Source: Sinotaia quadrata
Taxonomy: Eukaryota > Mollusca > Gastropoda > Architaenioglossa > Viviparidae
Reading direction: 5' to 3'
Length of the DNA stretch: 64,000 bases
Assembly (NCBI GenBank): GCA_028829895.1
Contig: CM054180.1
Location: forward strand, 116,618,473 to 116,682,472
This document shows positions 50,599 to 64,000 of the stretch, in pieces. Below the pieces are notes generated by a model. It made no database searches, had not been told where the DNA came from, and worked only from the letters and a program-made list of their open reading frames with translations. Both the position numbers and the translations under genes were made by a program. Position 1 is the first letter of the stretch. The number at the start of each line of letters is the position of its first letter.

Positions 50599-51955
50599 CT
50601 TGTGTGTACAATACACACAGTGAATGTGTGACGGTTCGAAAGGTTTCTGCGGAGATAGGTGAGTGAGTTTGAACTTACTATTGAACTATGTACAGTAGCC
50701 ATGATTATGATTGTGTGCATTAATGCGTATTCATTTAAATATATATATTTGTTATTTTAATTAATTCTTTTCTTTTTCTTCTTTCTCTTATCTATCATAA
50801 GTACCCCACCCCCACTTCTCTTACTATGCATGAATGACGAGCGTCTGGTGCATCAGTTATTACTTTAGTATCTACTGTAAATTTAGGGAAAGAGTGTTTG
50901 TTTTAGAATCAACTTTCTGTTGGTACCCCTGTACGTCAAGAACCTGCCACTTCCTTGCGTCCACACACTGAGCCACACCCGACTTAATCCCTCTATTGAT
51001 GCAAAACGCAAAGACATCACTTTGTCAGACTGCTGACCAGGCCCACGCGAGAACTGTTAATCCGTCGTGGTCAACTTAACCGCAAGTTTGAAACGATATT
51101 GACAACGGGGAGGGGGGGACCCTTTTACTCTTTGTTATACAGTGGACACTATGCAAATATCAAATATTGTCATAACACTCTCTCGTGGTTTTGATCTTGA
51201 AAAAAAATCTTTCTGCTACACATACATTCGCTACAAGAAATAACGTGACACATAAAGTAAATTATAAAAAATTCATGAAGTTATGAAGAAGTTTACATCA
51301 TTATTTTAAATTAAAATTTATAACATTATTCTTGAAAAGAAGAGTATTTTGGATTTTAAAAAAATAATTAAATAATTTTGGTACCGTAATAATGTCACAT
51401 TATTTGCTAGAATTAAAGCGTGAGTTTTACATTTATTTTTTTTGTAATATTTTAAAATATCTTTCACACAAACTGTATAAGCTTAAGAAAACAAGAAAGT
51501 GTAGTAATATTTCGTCATGCAACTCTCCAAATTGCATTCATTTAAATTTAGGAATGCAAGAAATTTAAAAAATACACTGATAAACAAAGCTTAACTCTAT
51601 GCCGAGGCGATGGTTTCAAATGAACTGCAAATATGTAATACTCATTACTGATATAAAAGCTGATATATTAACTATCAGGCGTGTCGAGTGGATAAATTAA
51701 AATTTAAAGATATCCAACCGTCTGTCACCAGGCTGGATTCATAATCCATTTCTCGATCTGGATACTGTTAAAGACGCGCATCTATGCGAGTCAAGAGTAG
51801 TTTGACATTATTGCCTCCCTTAGTGACTGAATCAAGGGTGTCACAGTATGAGTCAATTTTTAATCAAAATATCTTTTGATATTATGATGCTCGAAAAGAT
51901 AAACAAGAAGACTATCAGTTTATCATTTTCTTTTTCAAGGAATGAATGCATTTCT
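50595..51955. other. AT-rich non-coding stretch
   Basis: No gene or array recognised. Confidence 0.5.
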
Positions 51956-52085
51956 TTTAATTCGATTTACTTACCATTGTTATTCAAATAAACATTTATT
52001 TAAATTCGATTTACTTACCATTGTTATTCAAATAAACATTTCTTTTAATTCGATTTGCTTACCATTGTTATTCAAATAAACAAGG
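51956..52085. repeat. 44-bp minisatellite, 3 copies
   Basis: AATTCGATTTACTTACCATT followed by GTTATTCAAATAAACATTT; TTCGAT starts at 51961, 52005 and 52049. Confidence 0.95.
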
Positions 52086-52427
52086 AAATAAATTAAAAAT
52101 ATAAATAATTGTTAATTTTTATTTTATCTTTGTTACATTTCAGTTAACAATGATAAATACTTTAATTTTAACCTCATAAGGAACTTGATTCTATATACAA
52201 AAAATTATCATCCTGGCCATTCAGATGCAACATAGCATTAAATCTACCAAAATGGAGTGGATCATAGATGTCTAATTAAATAACAGTCATTTTTTTCATT
52301 TAACTTGGAAAACCCCAGTATAGGCCTCTTGTGATGCTGAAACAAGTTTGTTTATTATAAGTATCACGTATTAAAATGGCCGTGCAAGATTTTTTTCTCT
52401 GTTCACCGTTAGCAACGGAAGCGTATA
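52086..52427. other. AT-rich non-coding stretch
   Basis: No gene or array recognised. Confidence 0.5.
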
Positions 52428-52640
52428 GCGACCGGATTGTGACGTAGGTAGGATTTCTAGGAATGCTCGTGATCGGGTTGTGACGTAGGTAGGATTTTTA
52501 GGAATGCTCGTGATCGGGTTGTGACGTAGGTAGGATTTTTAGGAATGCTCGTGATCGGGTTGTGACGTAGGTAGGATTTCTAGGAATGCTCGTGATCGGG
52601 TTGTGACGTAGGTACGATTTCTAGGAATGCTCGGAGTTGT
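52428..52640. repeat. 41-bp minisatellite carrying TGACGTAG, 5 copies
   Basis: Units read GATCGGGTTGTGACGTAGGT followed by AGGATTTCTAGGAATGCTCGT at about 52431, 52471, 52512, 52553 and 52594. Copies 2-4 are nearly identical. Every unit carries TGACGTA. Confidence 0.97.
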
Positions 52641-53390
52641 TGGATCTTTCGTCCTTGACCGTCCTGCCTTATGGTAAAACAAACGACAATTTGACGAATG
52701 CGCTCAGTGATAAAATTAACCTGGGTAGTTTTGTTTTTGTTTTTGATACTAGTTTCTCGCTCAAAAAGTCCCGGGTGCGAAAAACTTGGTCGTGACTTGT
52801 TAACGCTTACTTCCTGTCACAAGATTAGCACTGAGTCGAGCGCCTTGATTCTTAGACACAACAATAGAGCGCAAATATAAATCGATATGTAACAGGAAAA
52901 TAAATCGATTGAATATTGAACATCCGAAAGGGTATAGTGGGCTGTTACTCTTGCGAATTTGCACTAAATTCCACCACACCTCAATGCCGAAAAGAAAAAC
53001 AAGGAATACAGGGGAAAACATATTAACTTTAAAACCGAAACCTATTTCGAGTGTCCCGTGCACTTCATGAAACTCTCTCTCTCCCCCCCCCCTTCCACTT
53101 AGAGTAAGGACTTGGCTGGCTGTCGTATGGGACGACAATTCTTTATAGTGATGGTTTTTTTTGGTTTTTTTGGCGCGTGCCTAGGAAAGAAACTTTCGAT
53201 TCTTGCCGTAGTAGTTTGGTCCCGAGACCACTGAGTGGGCTGCCTCTTTTCTAAGCAGAAGCTTTCAAGGGGAGATCAGTATGACGTGACCAGACTGAAA
53301 GGATTACCCGACAAGCCCTGTCAAATTTACCAGGCAGAAAATCTATACATCCCTTAGGGTCTCTGCTAGTGCTGCGAGCGGGAATTACAT
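52641..53390. other. Non-coding stretch
   Basis: No gene recognised. A CTCTCTCTCCCCCCCCCC run lies near 53074-53091. Confidence 0.5.
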
Positions 53391-53393
53391 GCG

Positions 53394-53399
53394 CGCGCG

Positions 53400-53483
<84 letters not shown>
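53394..53483 (+). repeat. (CA)n microsatellite
   Basis: About 84 bp of pure CA preceded by GCGCGCGC; a looser CACA-rich tail continues to about 53530. Confidence 0.98.
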
Positions 53484-53486
<3 letters not shown>

Positions 53487-53530
53487 ACACAGACATACAC
53501 ACACACGCACACACACACACAAACACACAT

Positions 53531-54105
53531 TCATGTATACACACAAGTGGACTCATAGACACACTCAAACGAGACACATACAACAGAGAATGGCGGACAG
53601 ATTCATTCTCAGATCCATGAAAAAAGGCAAGCTAAAACAATACAGTGTTGTATATATTTTTTCTTTGTTTTCCTATATCGGTTGGCTTTAAATTATTAAA
53701 TGGGTCCTTTTCTTTCTGCCTGCCCTTCTTTCCTTTCACTTTCTTTCTTTGCAGAACTATTAATCGGGTGTTTAAACGTTTAAAAATATTCTAATTGTTT
53801 ATCTTTATCGTTAATTATACACAAGTTTTAGAAGTTAAAGCAGCCTAGTCATTACTTTGTCTGCTTTCCGTGTGTTTGTAACTGTCGCTTTTCCCAGCGC
53901 AATATACAGTCTTCCAACCTTCCTCACGGTTTGAGTATATTTGGCTCCAAGCCAATGGGGAGTTTGCTCATTTAATGAAAGAATCCCCATTTAATTTTAA
54001 GGAATATAACAGTAACTACGAGAATTTCACCAGTATTTAACGTGCATGTACAACTCTGAGGATTTCTTAATTTTTCTAACAATTTTCGCAATTGTTCTTC
54101 ATTTT
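53531..54105. other. Non-coding stretch
   Basis: No gene recognised. Confidence 0.5.
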
Positions 54106-54109
54106 CGTG

Positions 54110-55010
54110 TCGCAGTGGTATAGCCTTCGTCTCCAGAATCATGGTTAAGAAGCTTCGTCATTTCAGGTGTCACGGTTATTCAGCCTTCTTTTCAGGCGTC
54201 ACTGTTAGGCAGCCTTCATTTCAGGTGTCACAATTAGGCAGCCTTCGTCTCAGGTGTCACAATTAGGCAGCCTTCGTCTCAGGTGTCACAATTAGGCAGC
54301 CTTCGTCTCAGGTGTCACAATTAGGCAGCCTTTGTCTCAGGTGCCACATTTAGGTATTCTTCATCGCAGGTTTCGATCTAAGTATTTTACATTTTGGGTG
54401 TTACTATTAGCCAGGCTTCATAAAGGCGTCATGTTTAGGCAGATTTTATTTCTTATGTTTCAGGCAGATATAAGGCAATTGTTACACTTAGGTAGTCTAC
54501 ATCTCAGATGTCGTTAGGCATTCTTCAGTTCATGTTACGCAATTAACGGTCTTCATTTCAAGTGGCAAAATTAGGCAGAAGTCGATACAGAAAGCAGATG
54601 TTACAATTAGTTAGTTTTTATTTCAAATGCCTCAATTCAGCAGTTTTAATTTCTTGTGTCACAATTAGGACAGTTTCAATTCAGATATCATACTTAGGCA
54701 GCCTTCATTGCAGCGTCACGGTTAAGCTCACTTGTTACAATAAGGCATTTTTCAACACCGGTGTCACAGTTAGCGGTAATCTTCAAATCTCTTTTTACTA
54801 TTAGGCATTTTTTATAACCTGTGTCACAAATAAAGGAAATATTCAACGCTCTTTTTACAATGAGGCACCTTTAAAACAGGTGTCACAATTAGATTAACAT
54901 TTAACTCATTTATTACAATAAAAGATTTTTCAGCACAGGTGTCACGATTAGAGGTAATCTTCAGCTCTCTTTTTACAATTGGCTATTTTTCAGCACAGGT
55001 GTCACTAAAT
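54110..55010. repeat. 29-bp minisatellite, large degenerate array
   Basis: A core of near-perfect 29-bp units (CTTCGTCTCAGGTGTCACAA then TTAGGCAGC, at 54243, 54272 and 54301) is flanked by progressively diverged copies, recognisable by -GGTGTCACAATTAG-, for about 900 bp. Some 3' units are longer, with a CTCTTTTTACAATTAGGC segment added. Confidence 0.92.
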
Positions 55011-55341
55011 TAGCGATCTACATTTCACTGCAAACAGAGGATGAGTTCAATCCGAATCGTGCTAGAATCACGAACTACCAGACTCATATGTTATCCCTTG
55101 CTTCTTCAGTCATCACAGTTTTAAAGCTCCACCACCACTCGTCAGCTAAAGTAGTTCCAACTGTGAGTGAGTAACGTCCCTGAATAAGTCATAGTGTAGC
55201 ACAAATACGTACAGTTCAAGCCAGACTTTAATCGTAGCGAAATTAATACTTGCTGTCGGTCGACTACCACTTCTCTCGAATCATTGTTGAATGAGATGTG
55301 TTGAGTTAGCATGTGGTTCAATTCTGAGGTCACACAAGCTT
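55011..55341. other. Non-coding stretch
   Basis: No gene recognised. Confidence 0.5.
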
Positions 55342-55460
55342 TGCTATGACGTGGTTGGTTGGCAGTGCTATGCAGCGACGTGGTTGGGTGGCAATGCTAT
55401 GCTGTGACGTGGTTGGTTGGCAGTGCTATGCTGTGACGTGGTTGGTTGGCAGTGCTATGC
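55342..55460. repeat. 29-bp minisatellite carrying GTGACGTGG, ~4 copies
   Basis: Units read GCTATGCTGTGACGTGGTTG followed by GTTGGCAGT. Two copies have a variant before the core (GCAGCGACGTGG or GCTATGACGTGG). Confidence 0.95.
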
Positions 55461-56515
55461 AGCGGAACACGGCTCAAAGCTCACAACCAATAGTTCAACA
55501 CGTGATTTCGAGGTAGTGACTCGAAAACTACTTTATGAAATCTCGGGTCAGGAAGTAAAAATATGTATGTATATTTTTGCTACTACTCATCATTACCCAA
55601 GCACGTACATGCTACTGACGATTCAGAATTAAGAAAACATTTTCTTTTTATAACTTGTTTTCCCTGTTAGGTGGTAGGCACCAAAGTATATGAACTAAGT
55701 ACGTAGACTGGATTTGGTGTATGACCATCACCACCACTACCCCTCCTACCACCACCACCATCCAATAACTGCGTGAGAAAAAGCTCTTTTAACAAACCTT
55801 TTAGTGACGTATTGATTGGTTTTGTTTCATTCCTTGACTTTATAAAACTTATTTTTTACACGTAATTTCTTTAGTGTTCAAATGCATAATTTTATAGATT
55901 CAAAACCAACATTGTTTCTTTCATTTTATTTTTCTAAGAGTTCAATATTACCAAAAGCCTACACGACATCGCACGCGTATATATAATATATATAATATCA
56001 AGACATGCAAAGTCTTCAAACTTCCTTACTTTTGGCTTCGGTTCGACCAAGCCCAGAGGTTCGACAGACTGGCATACAGATGGTTCCAAACCCTCCGTGC
56101 GTGACGGCAGACGACTCTTGCTTTCAACGAGCACCGAAAGGATATTTGGGAAGCGTGTCTAGTGAAGCGTTGTCGGGATGTTCGCGTTATCCGCACTCGT
56201 GACTTGGCACCGATCAGGAATTCCCTCGGTAGCTGCGGCTAGTGCTGCGTTGCAGACATTTCACCGATGTTACTTTGCTCATGTCTAAGGTCAGCCTCAG
56301 ACATTTGTCAGTTAAAGCGAGCAGGCAACAGTACACACTTCTTAAAGGTCGGTAGGATCAAATGTATCTTAATGGACGCATGTACATTTCTTTATTTAAA
56401 ATATATATATCTTTTGAATTTACATTTCTGACTTTAGCTAAAATGTCTCGGACTTTGTCCTTTCTGTTCCGAAATTAGATTATGGAGTAGGGGTGATTAG
56501 TTCTTTCACCACCCC
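55461..56515. other. Non-coding stretch
   Basis: No gene recognised. Contains short ACC-type triplets near 55727-55760; 56030-56330 is GC-richer with no identified content. Confidence 0.5.
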
Positions 56516-56518
56516 ATT

Positions 56519-56637
56519 ATTTCTTCTTCTTCTTCTTCTTCTTCTTCTTCTTCTTCTTCTTCTTCTTCTTCTTCTTCTTCTTCTTCTTCTTCTTCTTCTT
56601 CTTCTTCTTCTTCTTCTTCTTCTTCTTCTTCTTCTTT
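56519..56637 (-). repeat. (TTC/GAA)n microsatellite, tail of LINE copy 1
   Basis: About 39 TTC units on the + strand. On the minus strand this is an (AAG)n run starting directly after the 3' end of the LINE relic, so it is probably the element's tail expanded by slippage. Confidence 0.97.
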
Positions 56638-56639
56638 AT

Positions 56640-57690
56640 TACATTTGTCCACGACTTCCGTTGATTGTCGGTTATTAACCAAAGTCTCAGAATTTCAACA
56701 AACGCTGCTTTTAGCAGTGGGGCAATTCTGTGTTGTTCAGGCACGTTATTCATATAGCCTTCTAATTCAGGTGTTATGTTCCCAAATGATCACATCACTT
56801 CAGGTATTTCTGCTGCTTTTACATTCCACAGTCTCTGGATTTCTAAACTAAGATCCTGGTATTTTTCTATTGTTATCTTCTTTTTTTTAAATTATCACTT
56901 GGAACAGCGACATTGCTGCTGTTCTGTTAGACTTTCTGAGAACTACAATGTCTGGTCTTCGTGCAGGAATCACTTGATCCGTACTTATCTCAAAGTCCCA
57001 TTTATCTCAAACTTTTCCTGTTTCGATGACTGCTTCCGATTTGTGCATCCATGCTCTTTCTGGCGTTTTTATTCCATAGTTTTCACATAGGTTTCTATGG
57101 GGAATTTTTCCCTACTTCATTGTGTCCTTTGACATATTCTGCTCCAGAGGGAAACTGACATCCAGATAGTATATTTTCTGTTGTTTCATCCATGTTTTTG
57201 CAGTCTACATTTGGAATCATTTGAGACTTGCATTATTTTTCTGTTGTGTGATTTCGTGTTTAGTGCTTGATCTTGAGCAGCTGTTAGGTGTGCTTCCGGG
57301 TGTAAGGCTTTATTATTGTGATTAGTTTTCTTGTTTTTTCCCTCTAATTCGTTTATTTAATTTGTTGACCGATTTCATGTTAATATCTTCACTACATATT
57401 TTGACAGTACTGGTTAGCGGAACTGATGTTTTGTTCATTTTTACTAACTTTCGATCGTCCAGATACAGTAAATGGCTGATAACATGTCCTGATTTTATTT
57501 TGTACCCTAATCCTATTTTCTAACTTAGAGATTTAGGGCAATTGAGAACAGCAGAGGAAATAGATAATCGCCTTTAAATATTCCACATTTTATTGATGTC
57601 TGCAATTTCTAAATTGTTGCACGTGAGCTTGTCATTAATACTTGCATAAGGTTTTGTAATGATAGTGCTATCTTTTGTTGTACATTTTTA
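56640..57690 (-). pseudogene. R4/Dong-like RLE LINE relic, copy 1 (RT and endonuclease)
   Basis: On the minus strand: CGIFKGDYLFPLLFSIALNL (about 57608-57545), the reverse-transcriptase block around GDxLxPLLF; HLLYLDD (YLDD at 57465-57454), the catalytic box; SEDINMKSV; then, after an internal deletion, IPHRNLCENYGIKTPE; a stop codon; DKWDFEISTDQVIPARRPDI (the RPD of the restriction-like endonuclease, near 56960-56952); KYQDLSLEIQRLWNVKAAEI; and PLLKAAFVEILRLW. This order, with a C-terminal PD-(D/E)xK-type endonuclease, is that of RLE-bearing LINEs (R2/R4/NeSL groups); the motifs look most like R4/Dong-type elements. Stops, frameshifts and the deletion make it dead. The 3' end abuts (AAG)n. 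Confidence 0.75.
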
Positions 57691-57706
57691 TTTTTTCAAG
57701 TATCCA

Positions 57707-57769
57707 ATATGATGATGATGATGATCAAGAAGAAGAAGGAGAAGAAAAAGAAGAAAAAGGTGAAGAAGT

Positions 57770-57828
<59 letters not shown>
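57707..57828 (-). repeat. (GAT/ATC)n microsatellite, tail of LINE copy 2
   Basis: GAT units with an AAGAAGAAGG interruption at about 57727-57765, then about 20 pure GAT units. On the minus strand the (ATC)n run directly follows the 3' end of the second LINE fragment. Confidence 0.95.
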
Positions 57829-57965
57829 GTTCGGTCTTTTATCACGACTTCTCGGATGTGAACCACGTTCTCTGAACCATAGCAAGATTCTGGGAGATCT
57901 ATGGTTTTAAAAGGGGATATGGGCATTTCCTAGGAGCGCTGCTTTTAGTGGTGTGGCGAGTCTTC
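57829..57965 (-). pseudogene. R4/Dong-like LINE 3' fragment, copy 2
   Basis: The minus strand reads TPLKAALLGNAHI, then after a short frameshift IDLPESCYGSENVVHI and REVVIKDRT, and runs into (ATC)n. TPLKAALLGNAHI matches the very C-terminus of this LINE type and parallels PLLKAAFVEI in copy 1. No upstream coding part was recognised, so it is a short 5'-truncated insertion lying head-to-tail with copy 1. Confidence 0.6.
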
Positions 57966-59238
57966 ATCATCTTCATCATCATTAGTAGTAGTACTAAACG
58001 ATAGTCGCCACCTCAGGCTACAATATGCCCCGTAAACATACGTATTGGCTACCACCTACCATAATTAGGTTGATGATACCGACTGATTTAGCAACTATTA
58101 AATTAAATCCACTTAAACAACACCGGTCATTAAATACCCCGGACTCCAGATTTTGTTGCACAAATGCTCTGTATACCCTCCTTGTTCAGTTTCAAAAGGA
58201 CTGACTCGTGCGGTCCTCCAATAATGTGCACCCGTTTAATTATTTGTGCTGCTGCTAATATGTCAACTGAAAAGACACGGGTGAGTCTGTTGGTCTGGGC
58301 TTGCCTATGAAAGCTGCGCGGCCCGCGAACACTTTTTTCCACGAGGTAGTCCTTCTACACCTGACACCGGTCGTGGTAGAGAAGGACGCTCGGAAGCGCT
58401 CGGGAGATGTGAATTATTAAAGCCCATGTTCGCAGCAGGGGACCACACAGTTCGACAGACAGCCGATGAATAATTTACGATATTGCAGGAAGCCTGGCCC
58501 TATCTCTCTTTCTCTGGAACTATCGTTGTTGGGGTTTGCTTGCAGTTCTTGCTGTTATATTGCTCGTTTGCGTGCCAGTAATACTGCTGTCTGTGTTAGT
58601 GTGCGTGCCAGCATTTGCTGTCGGTGCTATTGTGTGTGAGTTAGAGAAGGAGGGGGATGGAGAGAGCTGGGTGACTTCTAACTAGTCTTGCATGTTGGAG
58701 CCTGGAGGTCTGGAGGTTTAAATTCCACTCCATTTATCATCCACTGTTAATGGTTAATGTGTGTTTTTTGTTTCTGCTAATACACTAAAACTAAAACATT
58801 AGCTTTAATAAAATAATCGAACATTATTATTATTATTGACGTAGTAGTAGTAGCATACGTGCGTGTGTGCGTGCGTATGTGTGCATGTGTGAGTTAGTAT
58901 GAGTGCAAATGTGTTTGTAGCTAGGCTTAGTGTTAAAATATTACCTATGAAAACGGCTGCGTTCGCTTAATTATACTTAAAAGTGAATGGATTTCTTCCG
59001 ACATGAAATGGAATAACTACAAGCTGTTGTTCAGATTTAGACAAGTTTATTACTTACACCTTCATCGAGGGCGCCTATGTAAACTGAACGTGGTATTCTC
59101 TCGTTACTGGCAGTCACGACATATGCTAAGGCTTTTAAATAGTCATACATTTCCAATCAGCGCTTGTTTAACCAAGATTCATTGGAGTAGGTCTAATTTT
59201 AGCAATACAGTTCATGTCTTTCTTTTGTCTTCCATAGG
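57966..59238. other. Non-coding stretch
   Basis: No gene recognised. Short CATCATCTTCATCATCATTA triplets at 57965-57985. 58290-58520 is GC-richer (GAAGCGCTCGGGAGATGTGA, TTAAAGCCCATGTTCGCAGC) and looks less repetitive than its surroundings; it may be a conserved non-coding element but I cannot test that. Confidence 0.4.
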
Positions 59239-59247
59239 AAAAAAAAA

Positions 59248-59281
<34 letters not shown>
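59239..59281 (+). repeat. A-run, (TA)n and (GA)n compound repeat
   Basis: AAAAAAAAA followed by about ten TA units and about six GA units. Confidence 0.93.
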
Positions 59282-59365
59282 GTCATGTTCTCTTCAATAG
59301 GCATACACACATACATACATGTTCGTGTAACATACATTTCATATTGTTTTCTGTAGACACGAAGA

Positions 59366-60850
<1,485 letters not shown>

Positions 60851-60851
60851 C

Positions 60852-61257
60852 ATCAATTTTTTTTTTCAATGTAATTTCTTCTTTCTTCGTTTACATTTCT
60901 TGAAAATGTTCCTGTGTTTACAGGAGGTTTGTCGCTTAGGTCAATAGCATTTCCATCTTTATCTGTAATGCATAGCTCGTTATGGAAAGACTTCGCGTTT
61001 GAGAGCTTGGCTAGCTGTGAGATGCTTGCGTAACGTTTCAGAGTTACTGAGTGGTTTACTTTGTCAGCCTTCTTGACGTCTTTGTTATCAAGGTAACTGC
61101 GGCGTGAAATCAGTAGGTCATAGCTGGCCTGAGTCTCTGTTTGTCGGGGTTCCGACCCAAGTCGCCTAACTAAGGGTGGCTGGCGTTGTGCGTTGGACGA
61201 AGTCTCCAATGTGAGAATGGCTCTGGTGTCAACTAAAGGGGTTTGAACCCATGGTGG
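60852..61257 (-). CDS. Unidentified 135-codon open frame, possible terminal exon
   Basis: The minus strand is open from a stop at about 61260 down to a stop at about 60853, with no repeat structure to explain it. The peptide is mixed and protein-like (LLISRRSYLDNKDVKKADKV, RYASISQLAKLSNAK, ITDKDGNAIDLSDKPP), basic, with no signal peptide or membrane segment. There is no upstream ATG in frame; the only possible starts are a TTG at 61209 or entry by splicing (a weak TTCTAG acceptor at about 61259). No domain recognised. It could be the last exon of an unknown gene, a retroelement fragment, or chance. Low confidence. Confidence 0.25.
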
Positions 61258-63713
61258 CTAGAATGACCCATGTAAACAATTAATTCCCCAAAGCTTTCGA
61301 ACCTGAATATCAACCTAAGTTTTTCCTGTGAAAAGGGTCCGTATCCTGGGTCAGCCTCAGTTGGTGCCACTGATTTCACGCCGCAGGTACCTCCCGCCCC
61401 GCGTGGCCCTACTTAGGTGCAGCGCCGGGCTGTTATAATTAACCTACTGAGCGAAACTCACTCTGCTCATAACGGTGCTACAAAGCCATTTGGTAAACTT
61501 CAACACGCATCCAAGCGTTAACACTCATTGCCTTCTACAAAAGTTCAGTAAGCATTTTCAAACTAGCGCTGCAAACTTAAAACACAAGTTAGAAAGATCG
61601 GAAAATTAGGAGAGATATGGATAAAATAGTTAATAAAAGTATTCCTTCTGTGTGTGTGTGAGTGTGTGTGTTATTATTTATTAGATATTTGGAAGAGTAC
61701 CGTATATATAATGTCGTGAGTGAATTTTCGCCTTCATGTTTAGTAATGTTATCGAATCGACAGAATATCTTTAAACAGGCCAACTTCACCTGAAGTCAGT
61801 CTTTAACCCCTTCCTCTTTGAACCGGCAGCTGAAATAGTTTTGTGTCAAGAATTAATGTTTGTTAGCGGCTCTGAACAGCGACTTCAATTTTTCAAGGGA
61901 AGACAACTTTTGTCCAAGCAACATTTCTTTCTCCTGGTCGAATCATTCCAATCGTCTCGTTACTATGTCGCGACTGACCCTTGGCAACCGATGTAGATAA
62001 TTATCTAATTCTAAGCAATTATTAGGTGGTTATATATTCGTTAATTTTATAATCGGGTTTTAGGTAATTATTATTTTTGTGTGTGTGTTCTTTGAGCGTT
62101 TGTGAAGACACAATTGTCTGTACAACATTTTTTCTTTACTGCGTGGTGTTGAGGTGATTGGTTGGTTGGGTGGGTGTTCAGTTAAGTGGGTTTTTTTTCT
62201 TTTATAGTCTTTCATTTCTGAAAGTTTGTTAACTACTGTACTTTTTATTGTTGTTGAGGCGATGGTTGTGATGATGGTGTAGGTTGGTGGTGGTAGATGT
62301 TAGTTTTGTATAGAAGCTGTACTGCGCATTTTGTTTTAAATTTTACTTTCACTTCCGTCTGCTTCGTAAAATTCTTCATTTTATTTTTTCTACCGAGTAT
62401 TTTCCCTCTTTTTTTCACATACATCCTTTTCCACTTTTTCTTACAATTTATCACTCACTATATACTCTCACACATTCGCATACAGGCAGTCTGCCAACCA
62501 CACACACTCACTCACTCAAATACAAGTTACATATTATATATTTTATTACACTCTCTCAGTTTAAATCCTGATACATACACACCATCTCACTTTGATACAT
62601 GCGTTTTCTTATGCGTATCTCTCTTTCACATACACACTACATGCACACTCTATGCATCTCTCACTCTTACACACACGGACATACACTGGCATAACTCTTT
62701 ATCTCTCCATCTCTTTCTCTCTCCGACAACAAAACATCTTTGAATTGTGGAACCTTCAGCTTTGCCAGTTTTAGAGCTTCACTGCAGGCAACATTTTTGA
62801 CAAGGTGATTAAAGAGGCGACCCGTTATAGCTCTCTGGCACAACGATTCCTCACAATGACCGTCCTTCAGCCGGCAGGCAAGATTCACGTGCGCGCGTCG
62901 CTGTTTGTCACGCGCGTCGTCAAGCGAGCGCGGAAGGAAACCCTACCCAGGCGTGTAGGTCTTGGGGTTCTTGGGCTGTGCAGCAAACCCTGCAGCTTTC
63001 CCCAGTCGGTGCCTTCAGAGCCGCATAGAAATTAACTGCTTTCCCTCCAAAACAACATTTTTTTCTTTCAGAACTGAGACAATCATTTCAAGTGTCGAAT
63101 CTGAAACTTGCGTATTCAATGGAACGCCGGAAATGCCTTTAAGTCAACAAGTTCCCATTAGCTGCTGCTTAGTGGCAGGAATGGAACATTTATAATTGAG
63201 TTTTAAAGGTGCTTTGTGTGTCGTGTTTTATTTTTTAAAGATGTTATAAAAATACTTAATACCCTAATGTGGCCAACCGCACGTCCACTCACACTTCTGT
63301 GATGTCCGTTGTCACAAGTACTTGACTGTTTAAATAATATTTAAAACATTACAATTGCAAAACGGAAACAACGAGACCCACAATCCCGACCTGACAAAAC
63401 TACGATGACGAAGATAACATTTAAAAGGGAAATAACTCATGGACTCAAAGACGATCTAAAATAACTTTTGGGGGAAGAGAAAAGAACCAATATCTTAAAT
63501 CGCAGTGACGTCACGCATCTTAATTGTTCAGTAGTTAGGCAGTGTTCACTTTTGCAGGATACAGATAAACGTTTGGTGATATTTTGTCTTTCTTGGCTTG
63601 CCAAGCTGCGGCCACTGTAGGCTGGCGATGTGCGGTGAGGCATCTCACATTCAGAGACAGCCGTGTGGTGCAGGCTGTGGGTTTTTCCGTCAAATTGCGT
63701 GTGTCGAAGGGAT
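61258..63713. other. Non-coding stretch
   Basis: No gene recognised. A GGGTTCAAACCCC sequence on the minus strand near 61231-61243 resembles a tRNA B box. 61375-61430 is GC-rich. 62390-62720 is pyrimidine/CACA-rich simple sequence. 62815-63030 is GC-rich with CACGTGCGCGCGTCG and CACGCGCGTCGTC. Confidence 0.4.
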
Positions 63714-63810
63714 GTAGCCGGCCGGGGTCTGTCTACTTAGCGTTCGTGAGGCACAACGTGTAGCCGGCAGGGGGCCTGTTTACTTAGCGTTCGTGAGGCA
63801 CAACGTGTAG
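63714..63810. repeat. 46-bp direct duplication
   Basis: GTAGCCGGC starts at 63714 and 63760; each copy continues to CTTAGCGTTCGTGAGGCACA and ACGTGTAGC. The copies differ at only a few sites. Confidence 0.96.
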
Positions 63811-64000
63811 CAGTAAAAGTGGATGCAGCAGAATCCTAATAGCAGAGGCATGGTAGACAGAATGGATAAAGTGCCAACTCTACCACACATAAACTGACAG
63901 TCCCTAAGTGGACAACAGAATGGTATCTAGCGCGCTAACACACGTCACCCATTCACGGAAATATAAGGAAACAGAGATAGCAAGTAAACAAGATGAAAAA
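63811..64000. other. Non-coding end of window
   Basis: Nothing recognised in the last 190 bp. Confidence 0.5.

Overview
This is a 64 kb stretch of animal genomic DNA that is almost entirely intronic or intergenic. Only one exon of a cellular gene can be identified with confidence: at 44998-45172 (+ strand) a 175-nt exon encodes a complete LIM domain whose residues match LIM domain 1 of the Lhx3/Lhx4 (Drosophila Lim3) LIM-homeodomain transcription factors. Canonical splice sites flank it. No LIM2 or homeobox exon was recognised in the 18.8 kb downstream, so the gene has large introns and much of the window is probably its introns and flanks. The exon proves a bilaterian-type animal. A mollusc, perhaps a gastropod, is my guess from the style of the repeats and transposon relics (inference).

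The rest is dominated by repeats. (1) Microsatellites: long (CA/GT)n, (GA/CT)n, (GATA/TATC)n, (TTC)n, (GAT)n, (AAT)n and homopolymer runs. (2) About 25 minisatellites with periods of 9-57 bp; the largest are 53 bp x ~18 (32.3-33.3 kb), 29 bp degenerate (54.1-55.0 kb), 40 bp (46.1-46.6 kb), 49 bp x 6 (47.8-48.1 kb) and a two-subunit array at 38.4-38.7 kb. (3) Decayed transposable elements: a THAP-domain relic (9.6 kb, +); RT/RNase H remains of a Ty3/gypsy element (10.6-11.0 kb, +) whose RNase H motif was amplified into a 32-bp minisatellite; gag-protease-integrase remains of a Gmr1-like Ty3/gypsy element (11.1-13.5 kb, -); and two head-to-tail 3' fragments of an R4/Dong-like restriction-endonuclease-type LINE (56.6-58.0 kb, -), each ending in a different trinucleotide microsatellite. 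Two unclassified dispersed repeat families also occur (17.1-17.7 / 36.8-37.1 kb and 30.9-31.1 / 37.2-37.4 kb).

Layout: 0-9 kb, microsatellites and four minisatellites; 9.6-15 kb, transposon graveyard; 15-19 kb, degenerate GGT/GAT tract, GA and CT tracts, a minisatellite split by an inserted repeat, and a 57-bp array; 20.5-22.8 kb, GC- and CpG-rich pieces with CRE/E-box-like sites; 23-34 kb, short duplications, TATC array, 53-bp array and a polypyrimidine block; 35-44 kb, duplications, dispersed repeats, GATA array and purine-rich arrays; 45 kb, the Lhx3/4 exon; 46-55 kb, chained minisatellites; 56-58 kb, LINE relics; 59-64 kb, a second TATC array, one unexplained 135-codon open frame (- strand) and a 46-bp duplication.

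Most long open frames here are translations of tandem repeats and were not annotated as genes. The most unusual cross-window pattern is that several unrelated minisatellites carry the same GACGT/ACGTC (CRE-like) core in every unit.
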